From positions 92,056,753 through 92,120,752 of the forward strand of contig CM051456.1 of the NCBI GenBank assembly GCA_028274465.1: a stretch of DNA of 64,000 nucleotides, in the 5' to 3' direction. This stretch comes from Plantago ovata. Lineage: Eukaryota > Streptophyta > Magnoliopsida > Lamiales > Plantaginaceae. Positions 41,814-54,240 of this stretch are shown one piece after another (the first letter of the stretch is position 1; each line of letters starts with the position of its first letter). Made by a program: the position numbers and the translations under genes. Under the pieces are notes generated by a model. It had not been told where the DNA came from. It saw nothing but the letters and a program-made list of their open reading frames with translations, and did no database searches.

Positions 41814-43331
41814 TAACTCGTCAGCAGGCACAAGAAGTTGCATTGTTTCAGCAACATCCGGAGCAACTGCGTCTTTTGCTGGAAATTATTTGTCATGAAC
41901 TATATTTATATTGTCATGACTCGGGAGAGGAGAGTCATTGTCAGAATCATCAATTAGTTCAATTGACTTGACTTGCCTAGCATCAGATTCAGTTCATTGC
42001 TCGTGTATGAGTAGCTTCTTCATACAATCTGATATTTCTACTTCAGCAGGCACTCCTTGTGACTTTTCATAGAATACAACATGCACTGATTCTTCAATCT
42101 TTTGTGCCTTTTTGTTGTAAACTCTATAAGATTTACTATGCAAGGAGTAACCAAGAAATATCGCTTCGTCTGCCTTTGGTTGAAATGTTCTTAGGTATTC
42201 TCTATCGTTGTTAAGAACAAAACACTTACAACCAACTACTCTTAGATGGGTGATGTTAGGAGGTCTTCCAACGAATAACTCATATGGAGTTTTGTTGTAT
42301 TCCTTAGTAATCAGACATTTGTTTTGAGTATAGCAGGCGGTATTAATCGCTTCAACCCAGTAAGCTTCACTTATTTCAGTGTCAGCAAGCATTGTTCTTG
42401 CAGCTTCCTTTAGGGTGCGATTCTTCCTTTCAGCAACACCATTTTGTTGTGGTGTCCTTACTGAGGATAACTGATGTTGTATGCCTTTTGAAGTGCAAAA
42501 CTCAGTTATGTAATGGTTCACAAACTCAGTACCATGGTCTGTTCTTATGACTTTTACCTTGTCATTTTTCATGACTTCAAGGTTATTCAACAAGTTAGGT
42601 ATTTCAGTCCTTGTTTCAGACTTGTGCTTGATAAATACTACCCAAGTGAATCTTGAATAGTCATCTACCACCACCAGACCATACTTCTTACCAGCATAGC
42701 TTGTTGAAGAAGATTCAAACAAGTCTATGTGCAAGGGTTGTAAAGGTTTTGTAGTTGTCGGTACTGCCTTGTTCTTAACAGAAGATTTGGTTTGCTTTCC
42801 TTGCTGACATGCATTACAAACACCATCCTTCTTGAAAGTAACCTTAGGTAATCCAACTACAAGTGCCTTTTTAGACAGCTTATTCAGCGTCTTGAAGTTT
42901 AGGTGACTTGTTTGTTTATGCCATAACCATGCTTTTTCAGCAAGGCAATCATGATCTGAGACAAGGCATTTTTCAACGATTGCTGAAGACCAATCTACAG
43001 TGTACAAACCTCCTGATCTTCTAGCAACCATAATAACCTTCTTCGTCTCAAAGTCTATAAGTTTACATTCATCACTTTTGATTTTGATGAAGTATCCTTT
43101 ATCAGCGAATTTACTCATGCTGAAAAGGTTAAACTTAAGATTTTTGACATAAAGAACTCCCGAAATGGTAATGCATCCTAACTTCACGTCACCATAACCT
43201 TTTGTAGAACCAAAGCCTCCACCAGCAAACCTTATTGTTGGACCTTTAGACCACAGTCTATAGTTTATAAGGTTATTCTTGTTGCCCGTCATGTGCTTTC
43301 CACAACCACTGTCAAAGTGTCAGATTGCATT
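41814..43331 (-). pseudogene. S- protease-integrase
   Basis: Open frame 43,292-41,994 with MTGN after the protease active site, the HHCC region (HKQTSHLNF ... CNACQQGK) and integrase catalytic blocks HIDLFES, IRTDHGTEF and PQQNGVAERKNR. The Trp codon just before the protease DSG motif is TGA here (W in S+), near 43,319, so protease is not joined to gag. The part left of 41,994 is a linker towards RT, which resumes at 12,148 beyond T2. Confidence 0.85.
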
Positions 43332-45708
43332 GTTTGTCTCCGTGGCTGAAGTCTGCACAATCAAGAGCAAACAAGTTAATTATCCAATATTGGATGTCCA
43401 TTAACATGTTCAAGAATACGTCCAGTGGAAACCCAAGTCTTAAGTTTTTCAACTTTGACTTGTTTCTACTTGCTGAGGAAGTAGGAGGTTTTGAGCCGAA
43501 AGACTCTTGATTCGTGCTGATCAAATCCACTTTCTGATGTGGTGTCTTGCTCGGTTGACCTTTTTGCTGAACATACTTTTCAGTAAGTTCTTTTCTGGCA
43601 AGGTTCCTTCTAGCCCTAGCGTTTTGAGTTTTGTCTGAACTCTTAGGTTTGGTTTTATTCATCTCTTTGAAGTATCTTTGCTGACTTTGCTTATACTCAT
43701 GAAAAAGTTGACTTTGCTTGGTTTTGAAACCGAGTCCACTTTTTGGGAGAATGCTGAGTTTTTGTCTCAGCAACCTTACTTGATTCAGGTTTGTCAGCAA
43801 AGGTCTTCTGATTACTTTTAGTAATCTTGCCTTTTGACTTAACAAATTGCTTTTCAGCAACTTGTTTGGCGGAATGCTTTACAGCATCCTTTTTCTTAAC
43901 AGTTTGCTTTTCAGCAACCTGTTTTCCTTTTAAAGTCTTGTTACTTTGAGTAGCAACAGCGGGCTTTACGGTCGTAGGTACTTGATTGTATTTTTCAGCA
44001 ACCTTAGATTGACCAATCTGATAGAGTTCTGGTTGACCACTATCAGTTGCGCGTACAAAGGTAATTGGTGATTTGTCTTTACTCAAGATTATTACGTCAT
44101 CACCTTCATACGTTTCACCTAAACCTTCTTTCTGAGATGGATCTCTCAGATAAGAGTTTAATTCAGTCAGCGTATTACTTGCATCAGCATAAGATTTGAA
44201 ATTGATTTTCATCTTTTTCATTTCTTGTATTTCAGCAAGTAACTTTAGAATTGAGTACTGATACTCTTCCAATTCTATTGCCATTTGAGATTCTTTTCTG
44301 TAGCTTCATCAATCAACTTCTTGAGATGCAATATTTCAGCATCCTTCTTTTCTGACTCTTCTTTCTGCAAGACATACTTTTCAGTAGTTTGCTTGGTCAG
44401 AGTTTCAGCATTTTGTAGTTTCTCCTGCTGTTTGCTCAGAGTTTTCTCAAACCTTTCGATTTCTCCTTGAATTCTATCAAGGTCAATATCATCTTCACTT
44501 TCTGAGTCTGAGTCAGAGGTAGGACTGTTTACCTGACCGGCCATTACGTAGAATTCATAGTTTGACACATCTGGATAAGCTTCCATAGCTATTCCACAGA
44601 CTTCCTTGCCAATCTCTACGTCAAGAGTGGCTTCTTCTTCTTCAGTGTCTGAGCTTTCTACCGCACTGTCTTCGGAGCTGGTATCAATGCACAACGCATC
44701 GATTTTTGCCTAAAGCTTCTTCTTTTCTTCAGCAATAAAAGCCCTTTTGAACTTCTTCTTCTTTTGAGCAGATTTACCTTTCAGCAAAGGACAATTTGCT
44801 TTGAAGTGTCCAGGCTTTTTGCAGTAAAAGCAGAGATCATTGCCAACTGCTGGTTCTTTAGAGGAATTTGCTTGTTGAGCCTGCTTGTTCAGCGAGCTAG
44901 CCTCATTCTTGTATTTATGGTAGTTGTTACCAAGATGCTTTTTCAGTCATTCTTCTTTTCAAAAGATGACGGCTTTAGAGCAAGAGCAATGTTTTGCGAT
45001 TTTTTAGCAAACACATTTTCTCTTTGCTTTGTCTCGTAGTTGACAATAGCAAGATGAGAGAACAACTCTGTAGGTGTGATGTTTGGCATTCCTTGATTAT
45101 AGTAGAAATTTTGAGTATGGATCCATTCTTGGTTCAGACTTCTGATAATGGTTTTCACCTTCTCAGAATCTGAGTAAAGATTTCCAACTCCTAAGGCAGC
45201 CATCTCACTTACTAGAGTTGTGAATCTGAAGTCCAAGTCTTCCAGTGACTCATTTGTACCTTGTTTAAATTTCTGGAACTTTAACTTCAGCACTTCGAGT
45301 TTGTTTTCCTTGGTTTTATCAGATCCAGCGCAAAGATCTTGAACCATTTTCCAAGCTTCCTTAGCAGTTTTGGCACCCCACAGTTTGCACTGTATAGTAT
45401 CCGGAGTTGATCGAATGATGATGTTTCTTGCTTGGCCATTAAGACGGAATCTTTTTGGCTTCGTCGGAAGTCCATTCCTCTCTTGGATTAGGAACGGCGG
45501 TGTCAACCGGGTCTCCTATGATAGTTTCCTTACCAGCGGGATCCGTGGTTTTGTGATGAAAGTTTCTCTCAAGTTTAGTGATCTTGATAGGTCCATCATT
45601 TATGACAGTGACAATTTCATCACTAATGGCCTCAAGATGTAGCATCATGTTGTTTCGCCATTTATCATAGTTTTCCAGCTTCAGCAAGGGAGCATCTCCT
45701 AAAGACAT
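43332..45708 (-). pseudogene. S- gag
   Basis: Begins at ATG 45,708 (MSLGDAPLLKLENYDKWRNNM). Copia-type gag blocks include WGAKTAKEAWKMVQDL and FTTLVSEMAALG. A zinc knuckle CFYCKKPGHFKANC lies near 44,795-44,835, and an acidic, coiled-coil-like segment follows (IERFEKTLSKQQEKLQNAE). At least four frame changes or stops break it: near 45,445, 44,945, 44,705 and 43,700-43,860. This is the segment deleted from S+, so it shows what S+ has lost. Confidence 0.85.
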
Positions 45709-45776
45709 CCTGTCAGCAAAAGACTACCAAACTGATCAAGTGAGAGTGATTTACGGAAAGCACCTAAGGGGAACCT

Positions 45777-45789
45777 GGCTCTGATACCA
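45777..45789 (-). other. Primer binding site, tRNA-Met type (S-)
   Basis: Minus strand TGGTATCAGAGCC two bases from the LTR end, as in S+. Confidence 0.9.
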
Positions 45790-45791
45790 CT

Positions 45792-46288
45792 TGTTGGTCC
45801 CTTTAAACAACAAGAAAAGACTAGGGGGGGGGGGTGAATAGTTTTTTCAAACTTTCGTCGTTTAAAAACTTTCTCAACAAAAGCTTATTAATTTTCAGTA
45901 ATGAGTTTGCTGATACTTACCTTTCTCAGCAAGTACTAGTTACTTTTCAGCAACGAGTTTTACTGGTACTTTTAAAAACAGAGTGCGGAAGTCTTTATAT
46001 AATAAGTGCTTTTCAGTAAGTGCTAGTTTCAGCAAGTGAGCAGAGTGACAGTGTACAGATAGATAAGCTTGCTGAAAACTAAATGCAGTAAAGTAAATCA
46101 CACAAACACTTTTTTTATAGTGGTATCTGAGAGTGGCGTAATCTCTCAACTAATCCACTTTGTCCTTTCTAGGACTGAATCCACTAAGATAAGTTTTAGA
46201 ATCCTTACAACACCTATCTAGAGCGATTCTTCAGAAACCAAAGCACACTTGCTTCGTTTCCAACCTAACTAGAACGAAACCTTGTTCT
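45792..46288 (-). repeat. S- 5' LTR, truncated
   Basis: The inner 497 bp of the LTR (TGTTGGTCCC inward) match S+ in reverse, including the C/G run, GAAA-loop hairpins and five TTGCTGA/TCAGCAA motifs. It is cut at 46,289 by the terminal TGATGAACC of element F. Confidence 0.9.
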
Positions 46289-47071
46289 TGATGAACCGGA
46301 ATTCGTCAGATTCTAATTAATCAAATAAATTTGTATTTAGCCAAAGGCAATTCACAACTACAACGAAAACCGTTGTGTAGCAGCAGAATAACCTCGAGTG
46401 TCGATCTCTAAGGACTATAACTAGCTTTATCTAATCTAACTTAAACTATAATATCAACAAACTACTTAGCACAGGTTTTTCTTATCAAGATAATGGAAGT
46501 TAGTGATAGTATGATCATTCAAAGCATAGAAGTTTAATAATCATGCATGAAGTACCCGATCGTTTTGCATAGAGATCTTTGATCATGAATTGTCCAATGT
46601 GTTCCGTTATTATTCAACACTACGAAGATAGAGGGCTTAGATAGATCAAAGAAGTAGAGCAATAACTCAAAGTCTGATTCGCTTTACCGCCATCAGCATA
46701 ATTATTAACCCTTCGCTAAGAAATCACATACTATCACCAACGATAAATTTAGCTACTCATAGATGTCATGCAATCAACAGAAATCATTGCAAGATTGAAT
46801 GAAAACATGTTGAAAGATGAATAAATATAAATAGAAAAATCTGAGATACAATGTTACCGAATGTTGTCAATCTCCGAAGAATCGTGATCTCACAAGCTCC
46901 AAAACGATAAGAAAAAGTATCTCCTATGCTAAGAATTCCCAGAACAGGCTCTGGAGAATTCTTCCCTAAAACTAATGAGAAAGGTGTGAAAAAAAGGTCT
47001 GAGAAAGTATGAAAAACGGAGAAAACTGAGCAACTATATATAGAGGTCCGGAATGTGTGGGGCGAGTCGCC
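46289..47071 (-). mobile_element. Element F: Athila-like 3' LTR fragment
   Basis: Starts TGATGAACCGG inside the S- LTR and aligns, more divergently than the others, with the first ~780 bp of the Athila-like LTRs. It includes the ACTATATATAGAGG box near 47,032 and the beginning of the GC block (GGGGCGAGTCGCC). It is interrupted there by the TGATGAACG end of G at 47,072. The rest lies beyond the window. Confidence 0.8.
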
Positions 47072-47287
47072 TGATGAACGCGGATGTGGTGCTCCGAATT
47101 CAAGCAAATAAATTTGTAATTTAGCCAAAGACAATCCACAACTACAACGAAAACCGTAGTGTAGCAGTAGAATGACTCGAGTGTCGTTCTCTCAGGACTA
47201 TAACTAGCTTTATCAAATCTAATTTAGAATATAAAAACAGCAAACAGATAGCAAAGGGGTTTCTAGCAGATAATGGAGATTGGTGAT

Positions 47288-48558
47288 TGATGAACCGGAA
47301 GTTGTCGGGTCCCGATTTAGCAAATAAATTTGTAATTTAGCCAAAGGCAATCCACAACTACAACGAAAACCGTAGTGTAGCAGTAGAATGACTCGAGTGT
47401 CGTTCTCTCAGGACTATAACTAGCTTTATCCATTTAACAAGAGAATATAAAAACAGCAGACAGAAAGCAAAAGGGGTTTCTAGCAGATGGTGGAGATTGG
47501 TGATAGTAAGGTCCTTCTTAGCATAACGGGTCGATAATCATGCATAAATTCCTCGCTCTTGCATAGAGATCTTTGAATCAATCTAGTGCCCTGTTGCAAA
47601 TATTAAGCACTACGAAGATAATTTGGTCTGACAAGTCAATCACTATTGTCCTAATGTGTTCCGTAATTATTCAACACTACGAAGATAATTGGTTTGATGG
47701 TCGACAAGTGTCCAATTGTGCATAATAATTAATACAACATACGAGAATTTAGGTTGTGCCTGATCAACGAAATAAAGCAATGACACGGAGTATAATGCGC
47801 GATATAGCCATTAGCATGATTATCATCCCTTCGCTAAGAATTCACATACTACCACCAACGATAAGTTTAGCTACACATAATAGGCATGCAATCAACAGGA
47901 ATCATAGAAGAAAACATGTTGAAAGAATATAATAAGTAGAATAAAACTGTAAGATACAAAGTTACCGAAGGTTGTCAATCTCCGGATGATTGCGATCCTA
48001 CGAGCTCGAAACTGCTATGAAAAAGTATCCCCTAAGCTACAGAACTCCCAGGACAGGCCCCGGGAAGTTCCTACCTAAAACTATAGAGAGAGGTGAGAGA
48101 GAAGGTCTGGAAAGATATGATATTCGGAGAAAACTGAGCAACTATATATAGGCCCCGAAATATCACGGGACGGTTCGCCCCAGCTGTGCGGCGGTTCGCC
48201 CCCGGCTTTTTCTCGTGGAATTCTGCGTTTTCGACGCGTTTTTGGATTTCTTTCCCTTTTCGGACTCGGTTTCTGACTTCTAGTAGCCTTCTAACCTCCA
48301 GATTCGGCCCCTAGACTCCACATCCTATCCGGAAACCTTCAGATACTCCAAATAGGCTTCTGGAACACCAATTCCTTGTCAACTTTAATCTAATTTCCCG
48401 GAAATCTTCGAATTTCAACCAAAACCTGTAAAATAAAATCTAAAGGGAAACGTGACACTATTCTAATAAAATGTACTAAAATATAGCTAAATTAACATAG
48501 AGGATAGCTAAAATAGGTGAAAAAGACTCGAATGAAAGTGTAAAATACACATTCATCA
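47288..48558 (-). repeat. H 3' LTR
   Basis: 1,271 bp, TGATGAACCGG to CATTCATCA. Two GC-hairpin units lie at about 48,167-48,203 before the TATATATAG. Partner LTR at 55,458-56,732. Confidence 0.95.
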
Positions 48559-50161
48559 AACTCCCCAAACCGAACCTTTGCTTGTCCTCAAGCAACTAAG
48601 CTAGACTCTAATACAAAAAACATGCAAGACACAAAATGGAGTTTCATGCTAAATAAAATGAACTAATCTACTGAATCTACCAAAAAAGGTATGAACAAAA
48701 ACCATATGAATCAAAGCATGAATATAGGTTGAAGAATACCTCGATTGACTTATACACATCAACATAAGCACTTATGTCAAGACAAGATAGTCTCTCGTAA
48801 CATTCTCTACCTGGACCTAGTCAGTGACGACGTAATGATGCATGCTAGGATACGAATGGTTGCCCCGTGCCTATGAAACTGAGGACTTACGGCTGTTCCA
48901 CCATGTTAAGACTTTTCCTCAAAAGAGGTCGAACCAGTACTGGCTCTCATCAAACGAAGGAGGGTTCCCTATAAAAGATAACTCTCCCCCTATTCTACCC
49001 ATCTCTCAAGTAAAGTCTTAAGCTATTCACCACTTCCTGAATGGCAGGACGAGGGTGGTCTAGAACAGATGACACTCAAGACAAAAAAGATAAAAAACAC
49101 GATTACGAACATTACAAAAATGGAAAAGATTTGCTAAACTGCTATTTGGCTTTCTTTTTTGGACCCTTCTTTGCTTTTTTTTAGGGTCTTTTCTTTTTTT
49201 TTTCTTTCCAGATTCTTTTTTCTTTTTTCTTTTTCTCTTTTTTTTCTGGAATTTTTTCTTTCTTTTTTCGATTTTTCTAGCCAGCAGTAGCATAACAAAA
49301 AGAGAAACAAAATAACTCACACGACTTCCCCAAACCTATTCGAAAGAATAGGTTGGAGTACAAAATTCACGGAAAAGGAAAAATAAACTCACGATACGAA
49401 AAATGAAAAACAGAAACAAGTCTATTATGGTGTAACCCCCTCCCCAAACCTATTCGGAAGAATAGGTTATAAACAAAGGATCACACAACCTCACACTACC
49501 TCCTTCCTAGGCATTTAGCAATCTCAAAGCATGGTGAAGACTTGTTGCGTCTTAGGTACATAATTACTCGGGAAAACAACCATAAGACCCTAACATGCAT
49601 CATCCTATTATAAAGGCCTTCGTGAACCGCAGTAGAGAAAACACCACTAAGTGATGTCGAGACTACCAAGCTTAACTAAGTGCAATACATAAATGTGACA
49701 AGCCAAGCAAAAAAAAACCTCAAACAAATTCATAGAGATGAAGCATACGATTAATGGCATAGTTAGTTGATCTACCCAATAAAAAAGTTCAAAAAATTCG
49801 GCAATAAACTCCATATAAAACATGCAAGACTATCCTAGGATAATGTAGTGAATGCAGCCTAAAAAATCTAAGAAAGCGGTAAACGTGCAATGCAAAAATT
49901 TCACGAGTTTTTCATAAGCAAGATAAGTATAAAGATAACCAGCGATAACCTCCTCCCCAAACCTGAACGTCGTCGCTCGTCCCGAACGCCGAAAGTGGAT
50001 CCAAGGTGAGAGATAATGCTTGTATAAGTTACCTATAATACTCAATCAAACTCGTGAGAAAACAAAAACAAAACACACTAACCTTCAGTGGAGGCGGTAT
50101 GGGTAAGCTCAAGGTGATCAACCTCCCTTTCATCACTAGATATCTCGAAGTACGGCTTCAC
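48559..50161 (-). other. H 3' region: polypurine tract, stem-loops, purine tract
   Basis: The polypurine site (minus-strand GGTTTGGGGAGTT) abuts the LTR at 48,559-48,571. The purine-rich tract appears at about 49,150-49,290 and the twin stem-loops at 49,333-49,354 and 49,447-49,468. Similarity to the gag-only elements ends near 49,890. From there to the integrase stop no gene is recognised. Confidence 0.75.
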
Positions 50162-51202
50162 TCACTGGCCATTCACCTTGAAGGTATTGCCCGTATTTGG
50201 ATCGAAGAGTTTGACAGCTCCATGGGGAGCAACTTCGATAATTTCGTACGGTCCATCCCAACGAGTACGGAGCTTTCCAGGAAATAGTCGAAGGCGAGAA
50301 TTAAATACCAAAGCTTTTTGTCCAGGAATCAATTCCTTACGTACTATACCACGATCATGATACTTCTTAGTACGTTCCTTGTAAATCTTGGCATTTTCAT
50401 AAGCACCTAGTCGTAATTCATCAAGCTCATTTAGTTGCAACAATCGTTCTTCGCCAGCTTTTCCCATATCAAGGTTGAGTGCTTTAATGGCCCAATACGC
50501 CTTGTGTTCTAGTTCTACGGGAAGATGACATGCTTTCCCATACACAAGTCTGTACGGAGTGGTCCCGATCACCGTCTTGTAGCTAGTCCTGTATGCCCAA
50601 AGTGCATCATTCAATTTTCTTGCCCAATCCTTCCTACTAGGCTTCACTACTCGCTCCAGGATTTTCTTGATTTGACGGTTGCTGACTTCGACTTGCCCCG
50701 ATGTCTGTGGGTGATAAGGTGTAGTGACACTATGGTGGACACTGTATCTCTTAAGAAGGGAAGCAAACGTTCTATTGACGAAGTGTGACCCTCCATCGCT
50801 GATGATTGTCCTAGGGCACCCAAATCTCGAGAATATGACTTCCTTCAAGAACTTCATAACCACTGCGCCGTCATTTGTTTTTGTAGGAATTGCCTCTACC
50901 CATTTAGTCACGTAGTCCACTGCAACAAGAATGTATTCATAGCCTCCACTGTTTGGAAATGGTCCCATGAAATCAATGCCCCACACATCGAAAGGTTCTA
51001 CCACTAGATTCCCTTGAAGGGGCATTTCATCTTTCTTGTCAATACCACCACCTCGTTGACACGGGTCACAATTCTTCACAAAACTTCGAGCATCTTTGTA
51101 TATTGTTGGCCAGAAAAATCCTGCCTGCAGTACCTTGCGTGCTGTCTTTAATCCACTGTAGTGCCCCCCACAGTTAAGCTCATGGCAATGGCTCAGTACA
51201 CT
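50162..51202 (-). pseudogene. H integrase
   Basis: In the RNase H frame after one TAA (51,203-51,205). The HHCC motif is complete ([13 protein letters not shown] ... [10 protein letters not shown]). The catalytic triad is visible as [17 protein letters not shown] and GQVEVSNRQ. The C-terminal part ([17 protein letters not shown]) ends at a TGA (50,162-50,164) where KPYF-type codons continue in frame, so the extreme C-terminus is cut. The core itself is intact. Confidence 0.9.
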
Positions 51203-52017
51203 TTACTGCTCTTCTTGTGGCACGCATCTCCTTAGAATCCCCTCAGCTCCTTCCTTGAATAGATGCGGATCATCCCATATGTATGTCCTGCATTGCTTAG
51301 CAAGAGCTCTCTTGTCTGAGGCTGAAAAGTTAGTGGGGCAAATATTCATAGCCAAATAGTTTACAATATCCGCATACCGTGGCTCTTCATTAGCCTTCAT
51401 TAGGTGCTCATCGGGGAGGTCTTCATTGATGGGTATCGGATCAACAGGAATATTAGGTATTCTAGATAAATGATCTGCTACTAAATTCTCCCTACCAGCT
51501 CTATCCACTATGGTCAAATCAAAGTCTTGCAGCAAAAGGACCCAACGGATTAATCTAGGCTTAGAATCTTGCTTAGTTATCAAATGTCTCAAAGCAGCAT
51601 GATCAGTATGGACATTCACAGGATGTCCAATTAAATAAGACCTAAACTTTTGTAAGGCAAAGACAACAGCTAAAAATTCCTTTTCAGTAGTTGTATAATT
51701 AACCTGTGCGGAGTCTAGAGTCTTACTAACATAATAAATCACACGATACTGCTTATCAACTTTTTGGCATAAAACAGCACCCATAGCAAAATTCGAAGCA
51801 TCACACATAATTTCGAAAGGAAGATTCCAGTCAGGCGGCACAATAATGGGAGCAGAAACAAGCTTTTCCTTAAGGGTATTAAAAGCAACTAAGCATTCAT
51901 TGGAGAAATGGAAAACCACATCTTTAGCAAGCAAGCTACTTAGAGGTTTAGCAATTTTCGAAAAATCTTTAATAAACCGCCTATGAAAACCTACATGGCC
52001 AAGAAAAGATTGCAATT
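51203..52017 (-). pseudogene. H RNase H
   Basis: Frame 52,015-51,203. RT connection ([22 protein letters not shown]) leads into gypsy-type RNase H with [24 protein letters not shown] and [11 protein letters not shown], so the catalytic D-E-D residues are present. It is separated from RT by a one-base indel in the C-run near 52,030. It ends at a TAA where the protein should run on into integrase. Confidence 0.9.
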
Positions 52018-53112
52018 CTTTTACGCAAGTAGGGGGCGTTTTTCAATGATTTTTATCTTAGCCTTGTCTACCTCAATACCTCTTTCAGAAACTACATGTT
52101 CTAGAACAATGACTTCTCTAACCATATAATGACTCTTCTCCCAGCTTAAAGTCAAGTTGCATTCAACGCACCTTTTCAAAACTAGATCTAATCTTTGCAA
52201 GCATTCATCAAATGAATCACCAAAAAGGGAAAAATCATCCATGAAAACTTCAACAAATTTAGTTACCATGTCAGAGAAAACAGAAAGCATGCACCTTTGA
52301 AAAGTGGCGGGAGCATTGCATAGCCCAAATGGCATCCTCCTATAGGCAAATGTTCCGAATGGGCAAGTGAATGTTGTCTTCTCCTGATCCTCCGGTGCAA
52401 TCGGAATCTGGTAGAAACCTGATAAACCATCAAGAAAACAATAGAACTTCCTCCCCGCAAGGCGGTTTAGCATGTCATCTATAAATGGCAAAGGGAAGTG
52501 GTCTTTTTTAGTGGCGGCATTTACTCTTCTGTAGTCAATGCACATCAGCCATCCAGTGGTCTTCCTAACCGATACCAGTTCTCCCTTCTCATTCTCTTCC
52601 ACCGTGACTCCCGATTTCTTAGGAACTACATGTACCGGGCTCACCAATCGACTATCTGGAATGGGGTAAATCATATCAGCATCTAACAACTTGATCACTT
52701 CCTTTTTTACCACCTCTTGCATTGCTGGGTTTATCCTTCGCTGAGGTTGCCTAACAGGTTTGGTATCTTGTTCGAGAGTGATGTTGTGCACGCATCTTGT
52801 AGGGCTAATTCCTTTGATATCGCTGATCCCCCATCCTATAGCTGCGGAATTTTCCTTCAATACTTCAACCAGCTTACTTTCTTCATTGTCGGAGAGATGT
52901 GAGGAGACAATCACAGGCTTTTTCTGATTTTCTCCTAAATACACATACTTGAGGTGTGCAGGAAGCGGCTTTAATTCTAAGCTAGGTTCTTCAGGAAACC
53001 CACTTTCTTCTTCTTCTTCATCCAAAGGTTCAAGTACCTCTTCTCCTGCGGGAATTTCTGGGGTGCTATCCATTATTCCACTAGTTCCCTTGCTTCTTTG
53101 GTCATGTAGCAC
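52018..53112 (-). pseudogene. H reverse transcriptase
   Basis: Open 53,112-52,021. Typical Athila RT: VHVVPKKSG, CIDYRRVNAATKKDHFPLPFIDDML, FCFLDG-type block (FYCFLDGLSG), EKTTFTCPFGTFAYRRMPFGLCNAPATFQ, and FMDDFS with the catalytic Asp pair. It stops at 52,021 because of the indel near 52,030. Its upstream end overlaps the protease frame by 40 nt in a different register, which I read as another indel rather than programmed shifting. Confidence 0.92.
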
Positions 53113-54240
53113 GTCTCAGCTTGCATTGTTAGTGCTTCCTCAAGTGGTTCGCGGTCGCCATGGCTATGATGAAATTCGGGAATTGCGGATTCGTACCAAT
53201 CGACAAATTTTAACTCCTCCGCAACTTCCTTATCTCTTACGCTACATCCTACCAACTCAATCTTTTCGCCCATTACTTCCATAGTTATTTTCTTGCCCTT
53301 AAGTTCAAGGCATGTGTTGGTAGTTGCCATGAATGGTCTCCCCAGTAGTACTACGTGCTCACGGATATGGCTCTTTCCCTCGTCCGCGGATTTCATTACT
53401 ACAAAATCAGCTGGGATTATCAATTTGTCCACTTTCACAAGGATGTCTTCTATTATCCCGACTGGCCTCTTCACACTTTGGTCTGCCATTTGGACCACCA
53501 TATCAGTTGGTGTCAAGTCTCCGAGTTCCAGGGCCTTGTATACCGAATACGGCATTAAGTTAATGCTAGCCCCTAAGTCAAGCATTGCCTGCGTAGTTCG
53601 TCCATTCCCTAAGGCTATGTCGATGATGAAGCTGCCGGGATCCTTTTTCTTCATGGGCAATCCGGCAATCGAGTTGACCGTTTCAACCCCATTCACTTCC
53701 TTTCCTGAAGTAATCCTTTTTTTCTTGATCTCACGAAAGAATTTCGTATAAGCTGGAATATTCCGGATTAACTCTAAGAGTGGCACATTGACCTCCACCT
53801 TTGACAGTCTTTGGAATAGGGGTGAATCTTGAATATCCTTCTTGACTGGTTTGATCCTTCTCGGGTATGGCACATGTGGCTTCGGAGGCACATATGGATT
53901 GGAAGATTTGTGAAGTCCTCCTGGCATTCTAGTTCCTACCTCGGCTTCTTCATCATCTATGTCTATCACAGATGGTCTTGGTTCATCATTCTCTTCCGGA
54001 ACTTCTTGAGGTTCTTCTGAACTTCTGCCAACCTCTTGTTCTGTGCTTGCCCCTCTATTATCGACCTCAGTAGATTCCACCCGCTTAGGACGTACAAAGT
54101 TAGGAATTTTGGTCATCTTGCCTCCTCGGAGCAGCAGATTCACCTCTTCGCACTCATTCTCCTCGGTAGCAACAGCTGGAGGTTGCTCGGGATCAGCTTC
54201 AGTTGTCTCTTTGGCAGGACTAGGATTGTCCTGTTCCTTG
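53073..54240 (-). pseudogene. H protease region
   Basis: Frame ending at 53,073 and open upstream to about 54,240. It contains the aspartic protease with LDLGASINLMPYSVY at the active site, the DLGAS form normal for Athila, then DFVVMK and LLGRPFM. The N-terminal part is a proline-rich linker. It follows gag after a one-base shift near the CCCCC run at about 54,245. Confidence 0.88.

Larger units (their letters stand above)
7170..46288 (-). mobile_element. Element S-: SIRE-type copia element, host of the central nest
   Basis: A minus-strand SIRE element read from right to left: partial 5' LTR (45,792-46,288), tRNA-Met primer site, gag, protease-integrase, RT, RNase H, hairpin array and env-like start (ending at 7170). 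It is interrupted by T1 (7216-9317) and by T2 (12,149-41,808), both with perfect target duplications, and cut at its ends by B and F. Its own sequence totals about 7 kb. Coding parts carry many frameshifts and stops and the env-like ATG is lost, so it is older than S+. Confidence 0.9.

Noticed and set aside
47288-48558. Treating 47,072-48,558 as two tandem LTRs of one element
   Set aside because: The GTGAT duplication at 47,283 and 56,733 shows that H inserted into the LTR of G, whose remainder continues at 56,738.
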